Source: Sporohalobacter salinus (GTDB taxonomy: Bacteria > Bacillota > Halanaerobiia > Halobacteroidales > Acetohalobiaceae). From it: DNA of 64,000 nucleotides. Location: assembly GCF_016908635.1 (NCBI RefSeq), contig NZ_JAFBEG010000002.1:115725-179724 (forward strand), read 5' to 3'. A model generated the notes under the pieces. That model worked only from the letters and a program-made list of their open reading frames with translations, ran no database searches and was not told the DNA's origin. A program made the position numbers and the translations under genes. Every line of letters begins with the position of its first letter. Position 1 is the first letter of the stretch. This document shows, in pieces, positions 1-9,382 of this stretch.

Positions 1-9
1 TTATTAGCA

Positions 10-1125
10 GTGATTCGCGGTCATAAAAAAGGGATTGTAGCTAAGATAGTGCTTATAATCTGTTCTTTGTTGGCTAATATTTTTAAGTTAGTGCTCAAAA
101 TAAGAACTAAACTTTATGAATTAGGGGTCAAAGATAGTACTAAATTGGATTGTACTGTTATTAGTATTGGAAATATAACTGCTGGCGGTACCGGTAAAAC
201 ACCGGTTGCTCAATTTCTGGCTCGAAAATTTAAAGAACGTGGTCGAAAGCCTGCTATTTTAAACCGTGGTTATAAAGCGGAATTTGATGGAGAGATAGGT
301 GTAGTTTCTGATGGTAGGCGAATTAAGATGGATTCTTCTGAAGCTGGCGATGAGGCTTATATGTTAGCAAAAAGTTTACCAGATGTACCAGTGATTATTG
401 GTAGTGAGCGTGCTGTTACAGGAAAGTATGCTTATCAGAAGTTCGATTCTGATATGGTAATTCTTGATGATGGGTTTCAGCACTGGGGTTTAGAACGAAA
501 CCTTGATATAGTAGTAGTCGATGCTACTAATCCTTTTGATAATGGATATTTAATGCCTCGGGGAACGTTACGGGAACCATTGTCTAATTTAGCTAGAGCT
601 GATGTCTTTTTTTTAACTAAGGTAAACCAGATTTCTAAGTCTCAGTTAAAAGGGATTAAATCTAAATTAACTGAATATAATTCTACTGCTTTAGTTTTTG
701 AGACTATTCATTCTCCTACTTATTTGCGGTCCCTAGAAGACAAAAAAAGAGATGGTTCGAATTTAGATTTAACAGGACAGCAGGTAATGTCTTTGTCAGG
801 AATTGGAAATCCAGAATCTTTTGAAGAGACTTTAAGCAGTCTCGGGGCTGAAGTGGTAAACAAAGTTAGATTTGAAGATCATCATCGGTACCAGACAGAA
901 GAAATTCTAGATATCTTCTCCTGTGCAGCCGAAGAAGGAATTGATTTAATAATAACTACGGAAAAAGATGTTGTTAGTATGCCGCCGGAAGTGGAAAATA
1001 GTATTTTAAAACAGGATATAGAGCTTAAAGTATTGGGAATTGAACTAGAGGTGTTGACGGAAGATTTTGAATTGGAGAGTTTGTTATTGAAACTGGAGGG
1101 AAAAAGATGGAAAACAAGAAGGTAG
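10..1125 (+). CDS. lpxK: Tetraacyldisaccharide 4'-kinase (lipid A 4'-kinase)
   Basis: LpxK phosphorylates the 4' position of the lipid A disaccharide at the inner face of the inner membrane. A hydrophobic N-terminus (about residues 9-30) is followed by the P-loop NITAGGTGKTP (about 55-65) and the family motif DDGFQH (about 153-158), both characteristic of LpxK. At 371 residues it is slightly longer than typical. The frame is open to the left edge of the window, and GTG at 10 has no visible Shine-Dalgarno site, so the true start may lie upstream and the gene may be 5'-partial here. It overlaps kdsB by 19 bases and opens the lipid A/KDO operon. Identity is secure; only the start is uncertain. 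Confidence 0.93.
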   Translation: MIRGHKKGIVAKIVLIICSLLANIFKLVLKIRTKLYELGVKDSTKLDCTVISIGNITAGGTGKTPVAQFLARKFKERGRKPAILNRGYKAEFDGEIGVVSDGRRIKMDSSEAGDEAYMLAKSLPDVPVIIGSERAVTGKYAYQKFDSDMVILDDGFQHWGLERNLDIVVVDATNPFDNGYLMPRGTLREPLSNLARADVFFLTKVNQISKSQLKGIKSKLTEYNSTALVFETIHSPTYLRSLEDKKRDGSNLDLTGQQVMSLSGIGNPESFEETLSSLGAEVVNKVRFEDHHRYQTEEILDIFSCAAEEGIDLIITTEKDVVSMPPEVENSILKQDIELKVLGIELEVLTEDFELESLLLKLEGKRWKTRR

Positions 1126-1853
1126 TAGGAATCATTCCGGCCCGCTATGGATCAACGCGCCTGCCGGGAAAGCCGCTATTAGATATCTGTGGAGAGCCTA
1201 TGATCCAACATGTTTATAAGAGAGCAGCGAAAGCTGAGGTTTTTGATAGAATAATTGTAGCAACTGATGATAAAAGGATTAAAAAGGCGGTTGAGGAGTT
1301 TGGTGGTAAAGCAGTAATGACTTCTGTGGAACATACAACAGGTACTGATCGTTTAGCAGAAGCAGCTAAGAAAATAGAAGCTGATATTATTGTTAATATT
1401 CAAGGTGATGAGCCGTTGATTAATCCAGCTATGATTGATGAACTTGTTCATCCTTTATTATCGGATTCAACTTTAGTGATGTCTACACTTAAGAAAGAAA
1501 TTAAGTCTGAAACTGAAGTGGAGAATCCAGATTTAGTTAAAGTAGTTACTGATAAAGATGATTATGCACTCTATTTTTCTCGATCACTTATTCCTTATTC
1601 TCGGAATAAAAAGACTAAAAATAAGTTTTATAAACATATTGGATTATATGCTTATCAGAAGAGTTTTTTATTTGAGTTTGCTCGACTTGAATCTACTCCT
1701 TTAGAACAGGTAGAGTCCTTAGAACAGCTGCGGGCTTTAGAGAATGGTTATCGAATTAAGGTAGTTGAGACAGAGTATACTCCGGTAGGAGTAGATACTA
1801 AAAATGATTTGGAAAAAGTAAGAAAATTAATGGAGGAGATAGAGAATGGTTAA
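1107..1853 (+). CDS. kdsB: CMP-KDO synthetase (3-deoxy-manno-octulosonate cytidylyltransferase)
   Basis: KdsB activates KDO with CTP to give CMP-KDO, the donor for WaaA. The N-terminal nucleotide-binding motif [15 protein letters not shown] (about residues 10-24) and the acidic NIQGDEP motif (about 97-103) are typical of KdsB. Length (248 aa) is normal. ATG 1107 is preceded by CTGGAGGG and starts inside the end of lpxK. The stop overlaps the start of kdsA by 8 bases, so the genes are probably translationally coupled. The neighbouring kdsA, kdsD and kdsC supply the other KDO steps. Confidence 0.96.
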   Translation: MENKKVVGIIPARYGSTRLPGKPLLDICGEPMIQHVYKRAAKAEVFDRIIVATDDKRIKKAVEEFGGKAVMTSVEHTTGTDRLAEAAKKIEADIIVNIQGDEPLINPAMIDELVHPLLSDSTLVMSTLKKEIKSETEVENPDLVKVVTDKDDYALYFSRSLIPYSRNKKTKNKFYKHIGLYAYQKSFLFEFARLESTPLEQVESLEQLRALENGYRIKVVETEYTPVGVDTKNDLEKVRKLMEEIENG

Positions 1854-2673
1854 AGAAATTGTGCTTAATGAAGAAATTAAGTTCGGCAATCAGCGGCCTT
1901 TTGTTTTATTAGCTGGCCCTTGTGCAATAGAGAGTGAAGAGCGTTCACTAAAGGTAGCTAAAAGAGTTAAAGAGATTACTGAACGGTTAGGGATTCCTTA
2001 TGTATTTAAATCCTCTTATGATAAGGCTAATCGTTCTTCAATTAATTCTTATCGCGGGCCTGGTATAGAGGAAGGACTAAGGATATTAGAGAAGGTAAAG
2101 GATGATTTTAATCTACCAGTTTTATCAGATGTTCATACTGTTGAGGAAGCTGAGTATGCAGCCAATGTGTTGGATATTATGCAGATTCCGGCCTTTCTGT
2201 CTCGCCAGACTGATTTAGTGACGGCAGTGGGAGCTACTGGGACAGTGGTCAATGTCAAGAAGGGACAATTTTTAGCTCCTTGGGATATAGACCAGGTAGT
2301 AGAAAAGATTGAAAGTACTGGGAATGAGAGAATCTTACTGACTGAACGCGGTGCTTCTTTTGGTTATAATAATTTAGTTGTGGATATGCGTTCATTACCG
2401 CGAATGAGAGAAACTGGTTATCCAGTAGTCTTTGATGCAACTCATAGTGTCCAATTGCCAGGCGGTGCTGGTGATAAATCTAGCGGTGAACGAGAGTATG
2501 TGCCACATTTAGCTCGTGCTGCAGCTGGAGTAGGTATTGATGCATTATTTATGGAGGTTCATGATAAACCTGAAGAGGCACTCTGTGATGGCCCTAATAT
2601 GGTTAGATTAGAAGAATTAGAATCTATTTTACGAAAGATTCAAGCAATAGATAAGGTTGTTAAGGAGGAGTAG
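1846..2673 (+). CDS. kdsA: KDO-8-phosphate synthase
   Basis: KdsA condenses phosphoenolpyruvate with arabinose 5-phosphate to KDO-8-phosphate in the cytoplasm. The (beta/alpha)8 aldolase signatures are present: [10 protein letters not shown] (about residues 21-30) and [12 protein letters not shown] (about 54-65), the substrate-binding lysine/asparagine loop. Length (275 aa) is typical. ATG 1846 overlaps kdsB, with GGAGGAGATAGAG upstream. The KANRSS motif separates it from the related DAHP synthases. It sits between kdsB and kdsD in the KDO operon. Confidence 0.97.
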   Translation: MVKEIVLNEEIKFGNQRPFVLLAGPCAIESEERSLKVAKRVKEITERLGIPYVFKSSYDKANRSSINSYRGPGIEEGLRILEKVKDDFNLPVLSDVHTVEEAEYAANVLDIMQIPAFLSRQTDLVTAVGATGTVVNVKKGQFLAPWDIDQVVEKIESTGNERILLTERGASFGYNNLVVDMRSLPRMRETGYPVVFDATHSVQLPGGAGDKSSGEREYVPHLARAAAGVGIDALFMEVHDKPEEALCDGPNMVRLEELESILRKIQAIDKVVKEE

Positions 2674-2676
2674 GCA

Positions 2677-3654
2677 ATGGAATTGGATACTGGCCAGATT
2701 AAATCGCAGGCTCAACGTGTATTAGATATCGAAAAGAAGGCTATTGAGGATTTAAGTGATTCTATCAACGGAACTTTTGTTGAATTAGTTGAGCTGATTC
2801 TAAACTGTTCTGGACGGGTAGTAATGACTGGAATGGGGAAATCAGGTTTAATAGCTAAAAAGTTAGCTGCAACTTTTTCTAGTACTGGAACTCCATCTTT
2901 TTTTCTGCACCCTGGCGAAGCAGTGCACGGCGATTTGGGCATGGTGACAGCTAAAGATATAGTAATTGCTTTATCCAATAGTGGTGAAACTACGGAAGTA
3001 ATTCAGATCATGCCGGTAATTAAAAGGATTGGGGCTAAAATTGTTGCTTTGACGGGAAATGTTGATTCTACTTTAGCTGATAATGCTGATTACTTTTTGG
3101 ATACTAGTGTTGAACAGGAAGCTTGCCCGTTGGATTTGGCTCCGACAGCCAGTACGACAGCTACTTTGGCTTTAGGAGATGCTTTAGCGATATCCTTACT
3201 GGAGGCTAGAGGGTTTGAACCCGAAGATTTTGCTCTTTACCATCCCGGCGGCAGTTTAGGTAAGCGGTTATTATTAAAAGTGGAAGATGTAATGCATGTT
3301 CGAGAAAGGAATCCCATCGTTACTGAAGATAAACCGTTAAAGGAGACGTTATTTACTATGACTTCAACCCAAATGGGGGCGGCTAATATTGTAGATAAAG
3401 CTGGTAAATTAGTAGGGGTTATTACTGATGGTGATGTTAGACGTAAGCTAGAAAAGTCTCCTGACTTACTCCAATTGCCAGCTAAGGAAGTTATGACTGT
3501 TGATCCGGTAACAATTACAGCTGATAAATTGGCAGTAGAAGCAGTTAAGATTATGCAGGATAAAGAGATTAATGATTTGCCAGTAGTTAATGAAACCAAA
3601 GAGCCGATAGGTATGGTTAACTTCCAGGATTTATTAAAAGCAGGAGTGTTTTAG
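2677..3654 (+). CDS. kdsD: Arabinose-5-phosphate isomerase (SIS + two CBS domains)
   Basis: KdsD converts ribulose 5-phosphate to arabinose 5-phosphate, the substrate of KdsA. The N-terminal SIS domain shows TGMGKSGLIAKKLAATF (about residues 51-67) and the HPGEAVHGDLGM loop (about 78-89). A CBS pair fills the last 120 residues. Length (325 aa) is that of KdsD/GutQ proteins. TAAGGAGGAG lies just upstream and the gap to kdsA is three bases. The KDO-operon context favours KdsD over a GutQ-type isomerase. Confidence 0.96.
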   Translation: MELDTGQIKSQAQRVLDIEKKAIEDLSDSINGTFVELVELILNCSGRVVMTGMGKSGLIAKKLAATFSSTGTPSFFLHPGEAVHGDLGMVTAKDIVIALSNSGETTEVIQIMPVIKRIGAKIVALTGNVDSTLADNADYFLDTSVEQEACPLDLAPTASTTATLALGDALAISLLEARGFEPEDFALYHPGGSLGKRLLLKVEDVMHVRERNPIVTEDKPLKETLFTMTSTQMGAANIVDKAGKLVGVITDGDVRRKLEKSPDLLQLPAKEVMTVDPVTITADKLAVEAVKIMQDKEINDLPVVNETKEPIGMVNFQDLLKAGVF

Positions 3655-3669
3655 TGAAGGGATGTGGAA

Positions 3670-4188
3670 ATGATGTCGCCAGAAGAGATAACTAAAGAAG
3701 AGCTGAAAGCTAAGGCTGAAAGAATAAAATTATTCATAATGGATGTGGATGGAGTCTTAACAGACGGACGAATTATATTAGGAGAAGATGGACAAGAATT
3801 GAAGTCTTTTAATGTGAAGGATGGCGCTGGCATTAAGTTAGCCCAACAATCTGGGATTAGGACGGCTATTGTTACTGGTCGAAGTTCCCAAGCAGTTACT
3901 CGTCGGGCTGATGAGCTTGACATTGAAGAGGTTTATCAGGGGATTTCTGATAAAACAGTTGTTTTTGAGGAATTAATTACTAAATATGATTTAACACCAG
4001 ATGAGGTTTCTTATATTGGGGATGATTTAGCGGATATACTTCTTTTAAAGCAGGTAGGTCTTTCATTAACGGTACCCAATGGAGTAGATGAAGTTAAACA
4101 AGAAGTAGATTATATAACTAATAACCCTGGAGGAGATGGAGCTATAAGAGAAGTTATCGAAATGATTTTAAAGCTAAAAGAGGTCTAG
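3670..4188 (+). CDS. kdsC: KDO-8-phosphate phosphatase (HAD family)
   Basis: KdsC hydrolyses KDO-8-phosphate to KDO. HAD motifs are present in order: DVDGVLTDG (nucleophile and acid aspartates), TGRSS, and GDDLADI near the end. There is no cap domain, as expected for KdsC tetramers. I prefer ATG 3670, because GAAGGGATG (from 3656) is then at good spacing; GTG 3664 is possible but lies too close. About 172 residues, normal for the family. It completes kdsB-A-D-C. Confidence 0.95.
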   Translation: MMSPEEITKEELKAKAERIKLFIMDVDGVLTDGRIILGEDGQELKSFNVKDGAGIKLAQQSGIRTAIVTGRSSQAVTRRADELDIEEVYQGISDKTVVFEELITKYDLTPDEVSYIGDDLADILLLKQVGLSLTVPNGVDEVKQEVDYITNNPGGDGAIREVIEMILKLKEV

Positions 4189-4223
4189 ATTGAGCTGTTG
4201 TAATTGTAAAGGGGTTGAAGCAG

Positions 4224-5102
4224 ATGCAAAATTTTATTCTTTATTTAGCATATAGATTTTTAGGATTGCTAGTTAATATACTACCTGAATTTATTGTTTA
4301 TTGGATTGGAAAACGATTTGGGGATTTAGTTTATTTTATTTTGCCCGAACGTCGTAAGGTAGCCAGGAAGAATTTGAAATTGGCTTTGAATGTTAATGAT
4401 TCAAAAGCAAGAAGGTTAGCTAGGGCTAATTTTCGACATTTAGGCATGGTTTTAATTGAGTTTTTGCGTTTGGATCAGTTAAATAAAGATAATATAGATG
4501 AAGTTATTGAAATAGAGGGATTGGAGTACTTACAGCAGGCTCAAAAGGAAGATAAAGGATTTGTACTCTGTACTGGGCATTTTGGTAATTGGGAAATATT
4601 AGGAGTAGCTTTAGCTTTAAAAGGTTTTTCGGTTAATGCTTTGGCTAGAGATCAGAGTAATGAGTTAATTAATGAACATATTTTAGAGTTGAGGCAGAGT
4701 AAAGGGATCAATATATTTTCGAATAAAGGAATGGTACTTAAAAATGCTTACCAGGTTTTAAAAAAGGGAGAAGGATTATTTGTTTTAAGTGATCAGAAGT
4801 CGCGTCATGCTGATCATTATATAGAGTTATTTGGCTTTAAGGTTCTGGCTCAACTGGGGACGGTAGGGTTAGCAGCAAGAACTAACTCACCTATTATTCC
4901 AATTTATATTGTTCGACATAGAGAGAATAAATATAAGATTATTGTTAAAGAACCGATAGATGTACCGGCAGATATTACTGAAACTGAAAAAAAAGAAGTG
5001 ATGTCTAGTTTATATAAAGAATTAGAAAATCTGATTGAGAAATATCCAGAACAGTGGATGTGGATGCATAAACGCTGGAAGGGATCACCTGATATTGAAT
5101 GA
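4224..5102 (+). CDS. lpxL: Lipid A acyltransferase (LpxL/HtrB family)
   Basis: LpxL-family enzymes add a secondary acyl chain to KDO2-lipid A (or its precursor) at the inner membrane. The HX4(D/E) active-site motif is seen as GHFGNWE, with a hydrophobic N-terminal anchor and a C-terminal QWMWMHKRW motif typical of the family. Start ATG 4224 is about nine bases after AAAGGGG (4208-4214); TTG 4215 is directly adjacent to that site and less likely. Which secondary chain it adds (LpxL or LpxM type) cannot be told from sequence alone. Confidence 0.9.
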   Translation: MQNFILYLAYRFLGLLVNILPEFIVYWIGKRFGDLVYFILPERRKVARKNLKLALNVNDSKARRLARANFRHLGMVLIEFLRLDQLNKDNIDEVIEIEGLEYLQQAQKEDKGFVLCTGHFGNWEILGVALALKGFSVNALARDQSNELINEHILELRQSKGINIFSNKGMVLKNAYQVLKKGEGLFVLSDQKSRHADHYIELFGFKVLAQLGTVGLAARTNSPIIPIYIVRHRENKYKIIVKEPIDVPADITETEKKEVMSSLYKELENLIEKYPEQWMWMHKRWKGSPDIE

Positions 5103-5126
5103 TTTAGTTAAGAGGAGGGAGAATGT

Positions 5127-5732
5127 GTGAAAAAGAAGTGGTTAGGATTAATTCTTATATTAATACTTGTCGGCAGTATTTATTGGGGATTGACTGCTGA
5201 TGATGAGTTAAACCACTCAACACCTCCTCCTGGGCAGCAAGAGGAAGAGAAAGCACCTCAAAAAAAGGCCAGTAAAGCAGAAGTTACGGTTACTAGTGAT
5301 GATCAGACTACTGAATTAAGACTAAAGGCTGAAAAAATGATTCAACCCACTAACGGATCTAAACTACAGTTAAAAGAGGTAGAGATTAAAGTTTTTAAAG
5401 GTCCAGACGATTCCAAACAGCTGCAGGCTACTTTGAAGGCACCGGAAGGATATTACTGGCCGCAAGAAGGTAGAATGAAGTTTTTTAGCCCTGTCAATGT
5501 CAAAAATGATAAAGTTAAGATTAAGTCGGATATCTTAAAGTGGAATCAAAAGCAGAATCGTTGGCTTGGTGAGGGAAATGTAATTATTATTCATTTTTTA
5601 AAGGAAGTTAGGCTTACAGGAGATAGTTTTGTAGCTCAGGTGGATTTAGATAAGTTACATGTTAAAGGAAATGTAAGATTAACTCAGCAAAAGCTGAAGG
5701 CAGGTGAGATTGATGCTGATGAAGAGAAATAA
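5127..5732 (+). CDS. lptC: LPS export protein LptC
   Basis: LptC anchors the periplasmic LPS bridge to the LptB-permease transporter. It has one N-terminal membrane segment (about residues 5-23), a charged, proline-rich linker, and then a beta-jellyroll-like region with alternating beta strands in the second half, as in LptC/YrbK. Length (201 aa) is normal. GTG 5127 follows AGAGGAGGGAGA. The gene ends inside lptA. Assignment rests on architecture and on position directly before lptA and lptB, since LptC sequences are poorly conserved. Confidence 0.85.
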   Translation: MKKKWLGLILILILVGSIYWGLTADDELNHSTPPPGQQEEEKAPQKKASKAEVTVTSDDQTTELRLKAEKMIQPTNGSKLQLKEVEIKVFKGPDDSKQLQATLKAPEGYYWPQEGRMKFFSPVNVKNDKVKIKSDILKWNQKQNRWLGEGNVIIIHFLKEVRLTGDSFVAQVDLDKLHVKGNVRLTQQKLKAGEIDADEEK

Positions 5733-6294
5733 ATTATTAATTATATTATTATTTAGTTTAGTAGTTGTTAGTTTAACATTTTTAGTTGGTGCTAAAGAGA
5801 GTTCGAAGAATGCAATGAATGATATGGAGATTTTAGCTGATGAAATGATTTTAGAAAAGAATAACATGGTAGCTATAGGAAATGTAGAGGTTAATAGTAA
5901 TCAGGGAATAATGACAGGAGATAGGTTTGAAGTAGATAATAATTCTCAGACTGGATTAATGACAGGAGATTCACCGGTTTTAAAGAGCCAAGGTTGGAGA
6001 GTGACTGGAAAGAGGTTTGAAATTGATTTTAATACTGAGGAAGTTTTTGTGCCGCAAAATGCCCATTTGCAATCAGATACTATAGTAGCTGATGCTAATC
6101 AGCTTCGGCTTCTTCAACAGAAGAATTTAGCAATCTTAACAGAAGATGTAGTAGTAATTAATAAAGAACGGCGATTGACAGGTAAGAAGGTAACTATTAA
6201 TTTAAAAACAGAAAAAATGACTTCTGAGGGTAAGACCAAATTAACCTTCCCTCCAAGTGAATTGGAATCGGAGGGGAAAGATAATGACAATTAG
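5713..6294 (+). CDS. lptA: LPS transport periplasmic protein LptA (OstA-like)
   Basis: LptA forms the beta-jellyroll bridge that carries LPS across the periplasm. A signal peptide is visible (hydrophobic stretch LLIILLFSLVVVSLTFLV, then GAKES). Repeated OstA motifs follow: ILADEMILEKNNMVAIGNVEV, GDRFEVDNNSQTGLMTGD and the GKRFEIDF unit. About 193 residues. ATG 5713 is preferred, with AAGGCAGGTGAG upstream; ATG 5719 and GTG 5704 are alternatives. It overlaps lptC at the 5' end and lptB at the 3' end, so lptC-A-B are likely coupled in translation. Confidence 0.9.
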   Translation: MLMKRNKLLIILLFSLVVVSLTFLVGAKESSKNAMNDMEILADEMILEKNNMVAIGNVEVNSNQGIMTGDRFEVDNNSQTGLMTGDSPVLKSQGWRVTGKRFEIDFNTEEVFVPQNAHLQSDTIVADANQLRLLQQKNLAILTEDVVVINKERRLTGKKVTINLKTEKMTSEGKTKLTFPPSELESEGKDNDN

Positions 6295-7000
6295 AGCGGA
6301 AAATTTGGTTAAGACTTATGATGGAGTAAATGTAGTTGATCAAGTTAACTTTACAGTTAACTCTGGCGAGGTTGTAGGAATTTTAGGACCTAATGGTGCT
6401 GGAAAGACAACAACTTTTTATATGGTAGTAGGATTGATTAATCCTAATCAGGGTCGGATTTATTTCAATGGGAATGATGTAACTAATCTTTCTATGCATA
6501 AGAGGGCTAGAGCAGGTATAGGTTATTTAGCCCAAGAGGCATCTATTTTTCGAAAATTAACAGTTGAAGAAAATATTATGGCTATTTTAGAGATGATTGA
6601 TCGCGAAGAAGATGATAAAGAGATTCTTAATTCGTTGTTAGATGAATTTGATATTCAAGATATTCGCCATCAGAAAGGATATACTCTATCGGGGGGAGAA
6701 CGGCGCAGAGCTGAAATCGCTCGTGCTTTAGTAACAGATCCTGATTATATTCTTTTAGATGAACCTTTTGCTGGAGTCGACCCTATAGCTGTAAGTGATA
6801 TTCAAGAAATTATTTCTTATTTAAGAGAGAATGGTTTTGGAGTGTTGGTCACTGACCATAGTGTTCGAGAAACATTAGAGATTACTGATCGAGCTTATAT
6901 TATGCATGAAGGAGAAATTCTTCTATCGGGGACTTCCGAAGAGATTGCGGATAGTGAGATAGCTAGGAAGTTCTATTTAGGTGATAAGTTTCAGATGTGA
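6284..7000 (+). CDS. lptB: LPS export ABC transporter ATPase LptB
   Basis: LptB powers extraction of LPS from the inner membrane. It shows Walker A GPNGAGKTTT (about residues 35-44), ABC signature LSGGERRRAEIARAL, Walker B ILLDEPFAGVDP and the switch histidine in VTDHSVRE. This variant signature with RRR is typical of LptB. About 238 residues. ATG 6284 is preceded by GGAGGGGAAAG; an upstream TTG at 6257 lacks a good site. It overlaps the end of lptA by 11 bases and is followed nine bases later by the permease. Confidence 0.97.
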   Translation: MTIRAENLVKTYDGVNVVDQVNFTVNSGEVVGILGPNGAGKTTTFYMVVGLINPNQGRIYFNGNDVTNLSMHKRARAGIGYLAQEASIFRKLTVEENIMAILEMIDREEDDKEILNSLLDEFDIQDIRHQKGYTLSGGERRRAEIARALVTDPDYILLDEPFAGVDPIAVSDIQEIISYLRENGFGVLVTDHSVRETLEITDRAYIMHEGEILLSGTSEEIADSEIARKFYLGDKFQM

Positions 7001-7009
7001 GGTGGCAGG

Positions 7010-8104
7010 ATGAAGATAATAGATAGATATTTATTAACTGAATTATTATCTCCCCTATTATTTGGAGTATTTGCTTTTACTAGTATTTTTGTGGGGACTG
7101 ATATTCTTTTTGAACTGGCTGATTTGATGATTGACTGGGGAATTTCAGTAGTTACTGCTGGAAAGTTATTTTTACTTAGTTTGCCAGAAGTAGTTGTCTT
7201 GACTTTTCCTATGTCTATGTTATTGGCTACATTGTTATCTTTTGGCCGGTTATCTGGTGATAGTGAAGTAGTAGCTCTAAAGGCAGGGGGAATTAGTTTC
7301 ATTAGGCTAATTATTCCGGTCTTAATTGTGGCATTATTGTTAAGTGGGTTGACAATTTTGGCTAATGAGACTATCGTTCCTAAAAGTAAAGATATCTACC
7401 GAAAGATGATTTGGGATATAAAGCATCAGAAAAAAATGCCTACAACTCAGAAAAATTTAAGAATTGCACCTTTAGAAAGTAAGACAGATAAGATTGATTA
7501 TATATTTTACGCTTATCTTTTTGATGGTTCTGATTTGACTATGAAGGATGTAAGTCTGCAGGATTATCAAAATGGAAAGTTAGTTCAGGTGATTGAAGCT
7601 AAAAAGGCTAAATGGATAGATGAGCAGTGGAAATTTATTGATGGAATTATTTATAATGTAAATTCTAAAGATAATGTACCGACAATGGAGTTTGAGACCT
7701 ATACTGTTAAGAAGATGACTAGAGAACCAAAAGAAATTGCTCGAGCTCAAAAGGAGCCTGAGGAGATGAGTTTGGAGGAATTAAGCAGACATATAAGGCT
7801 TAGGGAAGAAGAAGGAAAAGATGTAGCTTCCTTGAAAGTTTTATATTATCAACGCTATGCAATTCCATTTTCTTGTTTCATATTTACATTAATAGGAGCC
7901 CCATTAGGGCTGCAACCTAATCGTTCTGGAGCTTCTATTGGTTTAGGGTTGAGTATTGTAATTATCTTTATTTATTATGCTTTTATGACTATTGGTTCTA
8001 CTTTAGGACAGACAGGGATTCTGTCGCCTGTAATTGGTGCTTGGCTGCAGAATATTATATTTGGTTTAGTAGGAATTGGTTTGATAATCAAGATGTCGCG
8101 TTGA
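7010..8104 (+). CDS. LPS export permease of the LptF/LptG (YjgP/YjgQ) family
   Basis: This is the membrane component that works with LptB. Three N-terminal membrane segments (about residues 10-120), a periplasmic beta-jellyroll loop (about 140-250), and three C-terminal segments match the YjgP/YjgQ fold. The start is ATG 7010 with GAGGTGG. Only one such gene is seen in the cluster, where proteobacteria have lptF and lptG side by side. It could act as a homodimer, or its partner could be encoded elsewhere. I do not assign F or G. Confidence 0.9.
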   Translation: MKIIDRYLLTELLSPLLFGVFAFTSIFVGTDILFELADLMIDWGISVVTAGKLFLLSLPEVVVLTFPMSMLLATLLSFGRLSGDSEVVALKAGGISFIRLIIPVLIVALLLSGLTILANETIVPKSKDIYRKMIWDIKHQKKMPTTQKNLRIAPLESKTDKIDYIFYAYLFDGSDLTMKDVSLQDYQNGKLVQVIEAKKAKWIDEQWKFIDGIIYNVNSKDNVPTMEFETYTVKKMTREPKEIARAQKEPEEMSLEELSRHIRLREEEGKDVASLKVLYYQRYAIPFSCFIFTLIGAPLGLQPNRSGASIGLGLSIVIIFIYYAFMTIGSTLGQTGILSPVIGAWLQNIIFGLVGIGLIIKMSR

Positions 8105-8135
8105 TTATTGCGGGGCTAACCAGTAAAGGGGGAGA

Positions 8136-9377
8136 ATGATGTATAATAATGCTATCCTAATTGCGGCTGTAATTTTTATTAGTGGTTTAATTGCCTATAT
8201 AGGGGATCAGATTGGAATGAAAGTAGGACGTAAACGATTATCTCTTTTTGGTTTGCGGCCGCGCCATACTTCAATTTTAGTGACAATATTGACAGGAATT
8301 TTGATTGCTACTACTACGATTACTCTTTTATTGGTTACCTCCCGTGGAGTTAGAATGGCTCTTTTTAATATGCAAGCTATGGTTAGGGAATTGAATACTT
8401 TAAATCATAAAGTCGAGGTTAAAGATAATAGATTACAGGATATGAAGCAGCAGATTCAGGCTAAAGGAGAGGAATTAACCTCTTTAAAGAAGCAAAAAGA
8501 GAAGATGAATAAGCAATTAAAGGAAACAAATTCTGAATATGAAGCTACTAAAGAGAAGTTAAAAAAAGCAGAGGGAGAGTTAAAAGATTTAACAAAAGTT
8601 AAAGAAAAGTTAGCTTCTAAAGTTGATAACTTAGGTCAGGAAGTAACTTCTCTAGAAAAGAAGATTAAAGAGTTAACAGATCAGAAGAAAAAGTTAGAAA
8701 AGAAGGTTAATAACCTGTCTTATAGTTTGAAATTTGTCGGGCAGAAGTATCTAGATTCAATGGTAGGAGATATAGTTTATCAGAAAGGCGAAGTGGTCTT
8801 CTCGGAAGTTATTCAGGGAGGACAGTCGGAGCAGAAAATAGTTAATAAACTGGATCAATTTATTGCTGATGCCAATCAAGCAGCTTTAGAGAAAGGGATT
8901 GAAGAACAAGGTAGTAAACGAGTAATTAAGATGTATGAAGAGGATCTATTCCAGACAGCTAAATTGCTACACCAACAGGGAAAGAGAATGGTGGTTCGTC
9001 TAGTTGCTCAGAAGAATACCTTAAAGGATGAAGAATTACTGGCCAAGTTTAAGTTATATGAAGATTATCAAGTATATCAAGAGAATGAGGTAGTAGCCAA
9101 AACAGAAATTGAAGTGACAGATTCCCTAGATAAATTAGAAAGTAGAATTGAGTCTTTTTTAACAGAGATTAATAATCAAGCGATTAAGGATGGTTTAATT
9201 CCTGACACCCAGGGAAAAGTAGGTAGTTTAAAATTCGGTCGTTTCTACTCCCTATTTAATAAGATCCGTCAGTTCGAAAAACCGGTAGTTATTAAAATAG
9301 TAGCAGTAGAGGATATTTGGCGTAGTGATTCTTTGGTTTCTAATATTAAGTTTGTTGTACAGCCTAAAGAGAGGTGA
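8136..9377 (+). CDS. DUF3084-family coiled-coil membrane protein
   Basis: The function is unknown. Two membrane segments lie at the N-terminus (about residues 6-24 and 47-68) with the conserved stretch GRKRLSLFGLRPRHTS between them, which I associate with the DUF3084 family. A long heptad-rich coiled coil (about 85-195) is followed by a mixed alpha/beta C-terminal domain with two similar halves (around KGEVVFSEVIQGG and NEVVAKTEIEV). DUF3084 proteins are known from cyanobacteria and from diderm Firmicute envelope clusters. The position between the Lpt permease and the envelope proteins suggests an envelope-bridging or scaffold role, which is inference. Confidence 0.8.
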   Translation: MMYNNAILIAAVIFISGLIAYIGDQIGMKVGRKRLSLFGLRPRHTSILVTILTGILIATTTITLLLVTSRGVRMALFNMQAMVRELNTLNHKVEVKDNRLQDMKQQIQAKGEELTSLKKQKEKMNKQLKETNSEYEATKEKLKKAEGELKDLTKVKEKLASKVDNLGQEVTSLEKKIKELTDQKKKLEKKVNNLSYSLKFVGQKYLDSMVGDIVYQKGEVVFSEVIQGGQSEQKIVNKLDQFIADANQAALEKGIEEQGSKRVIKMYEEDLFQTAKLLHQQGKRMVVRLVAQKNTLKDEELLAKFKLYEDYQVYQENEVVAKTEIEVTDSLDKLESRIESFLTEINNQAIKDGLIPDTQGKVGSLKFGRFYSLFNKIRQFEKPVVIKIVAVEDIWRSDSLVSNIKFVVQPKER

Positions 9378-9382
9378 GCTAA

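Noticed and set aside
2255-2440. Open frame on the - strand inside kdsA
   Set aside because: It lies wholly within a well-conserved gene on the + strand, has no ribosome site and no recognisable protein; a shadow frame. Other - strand frames in the window were judged the same way.
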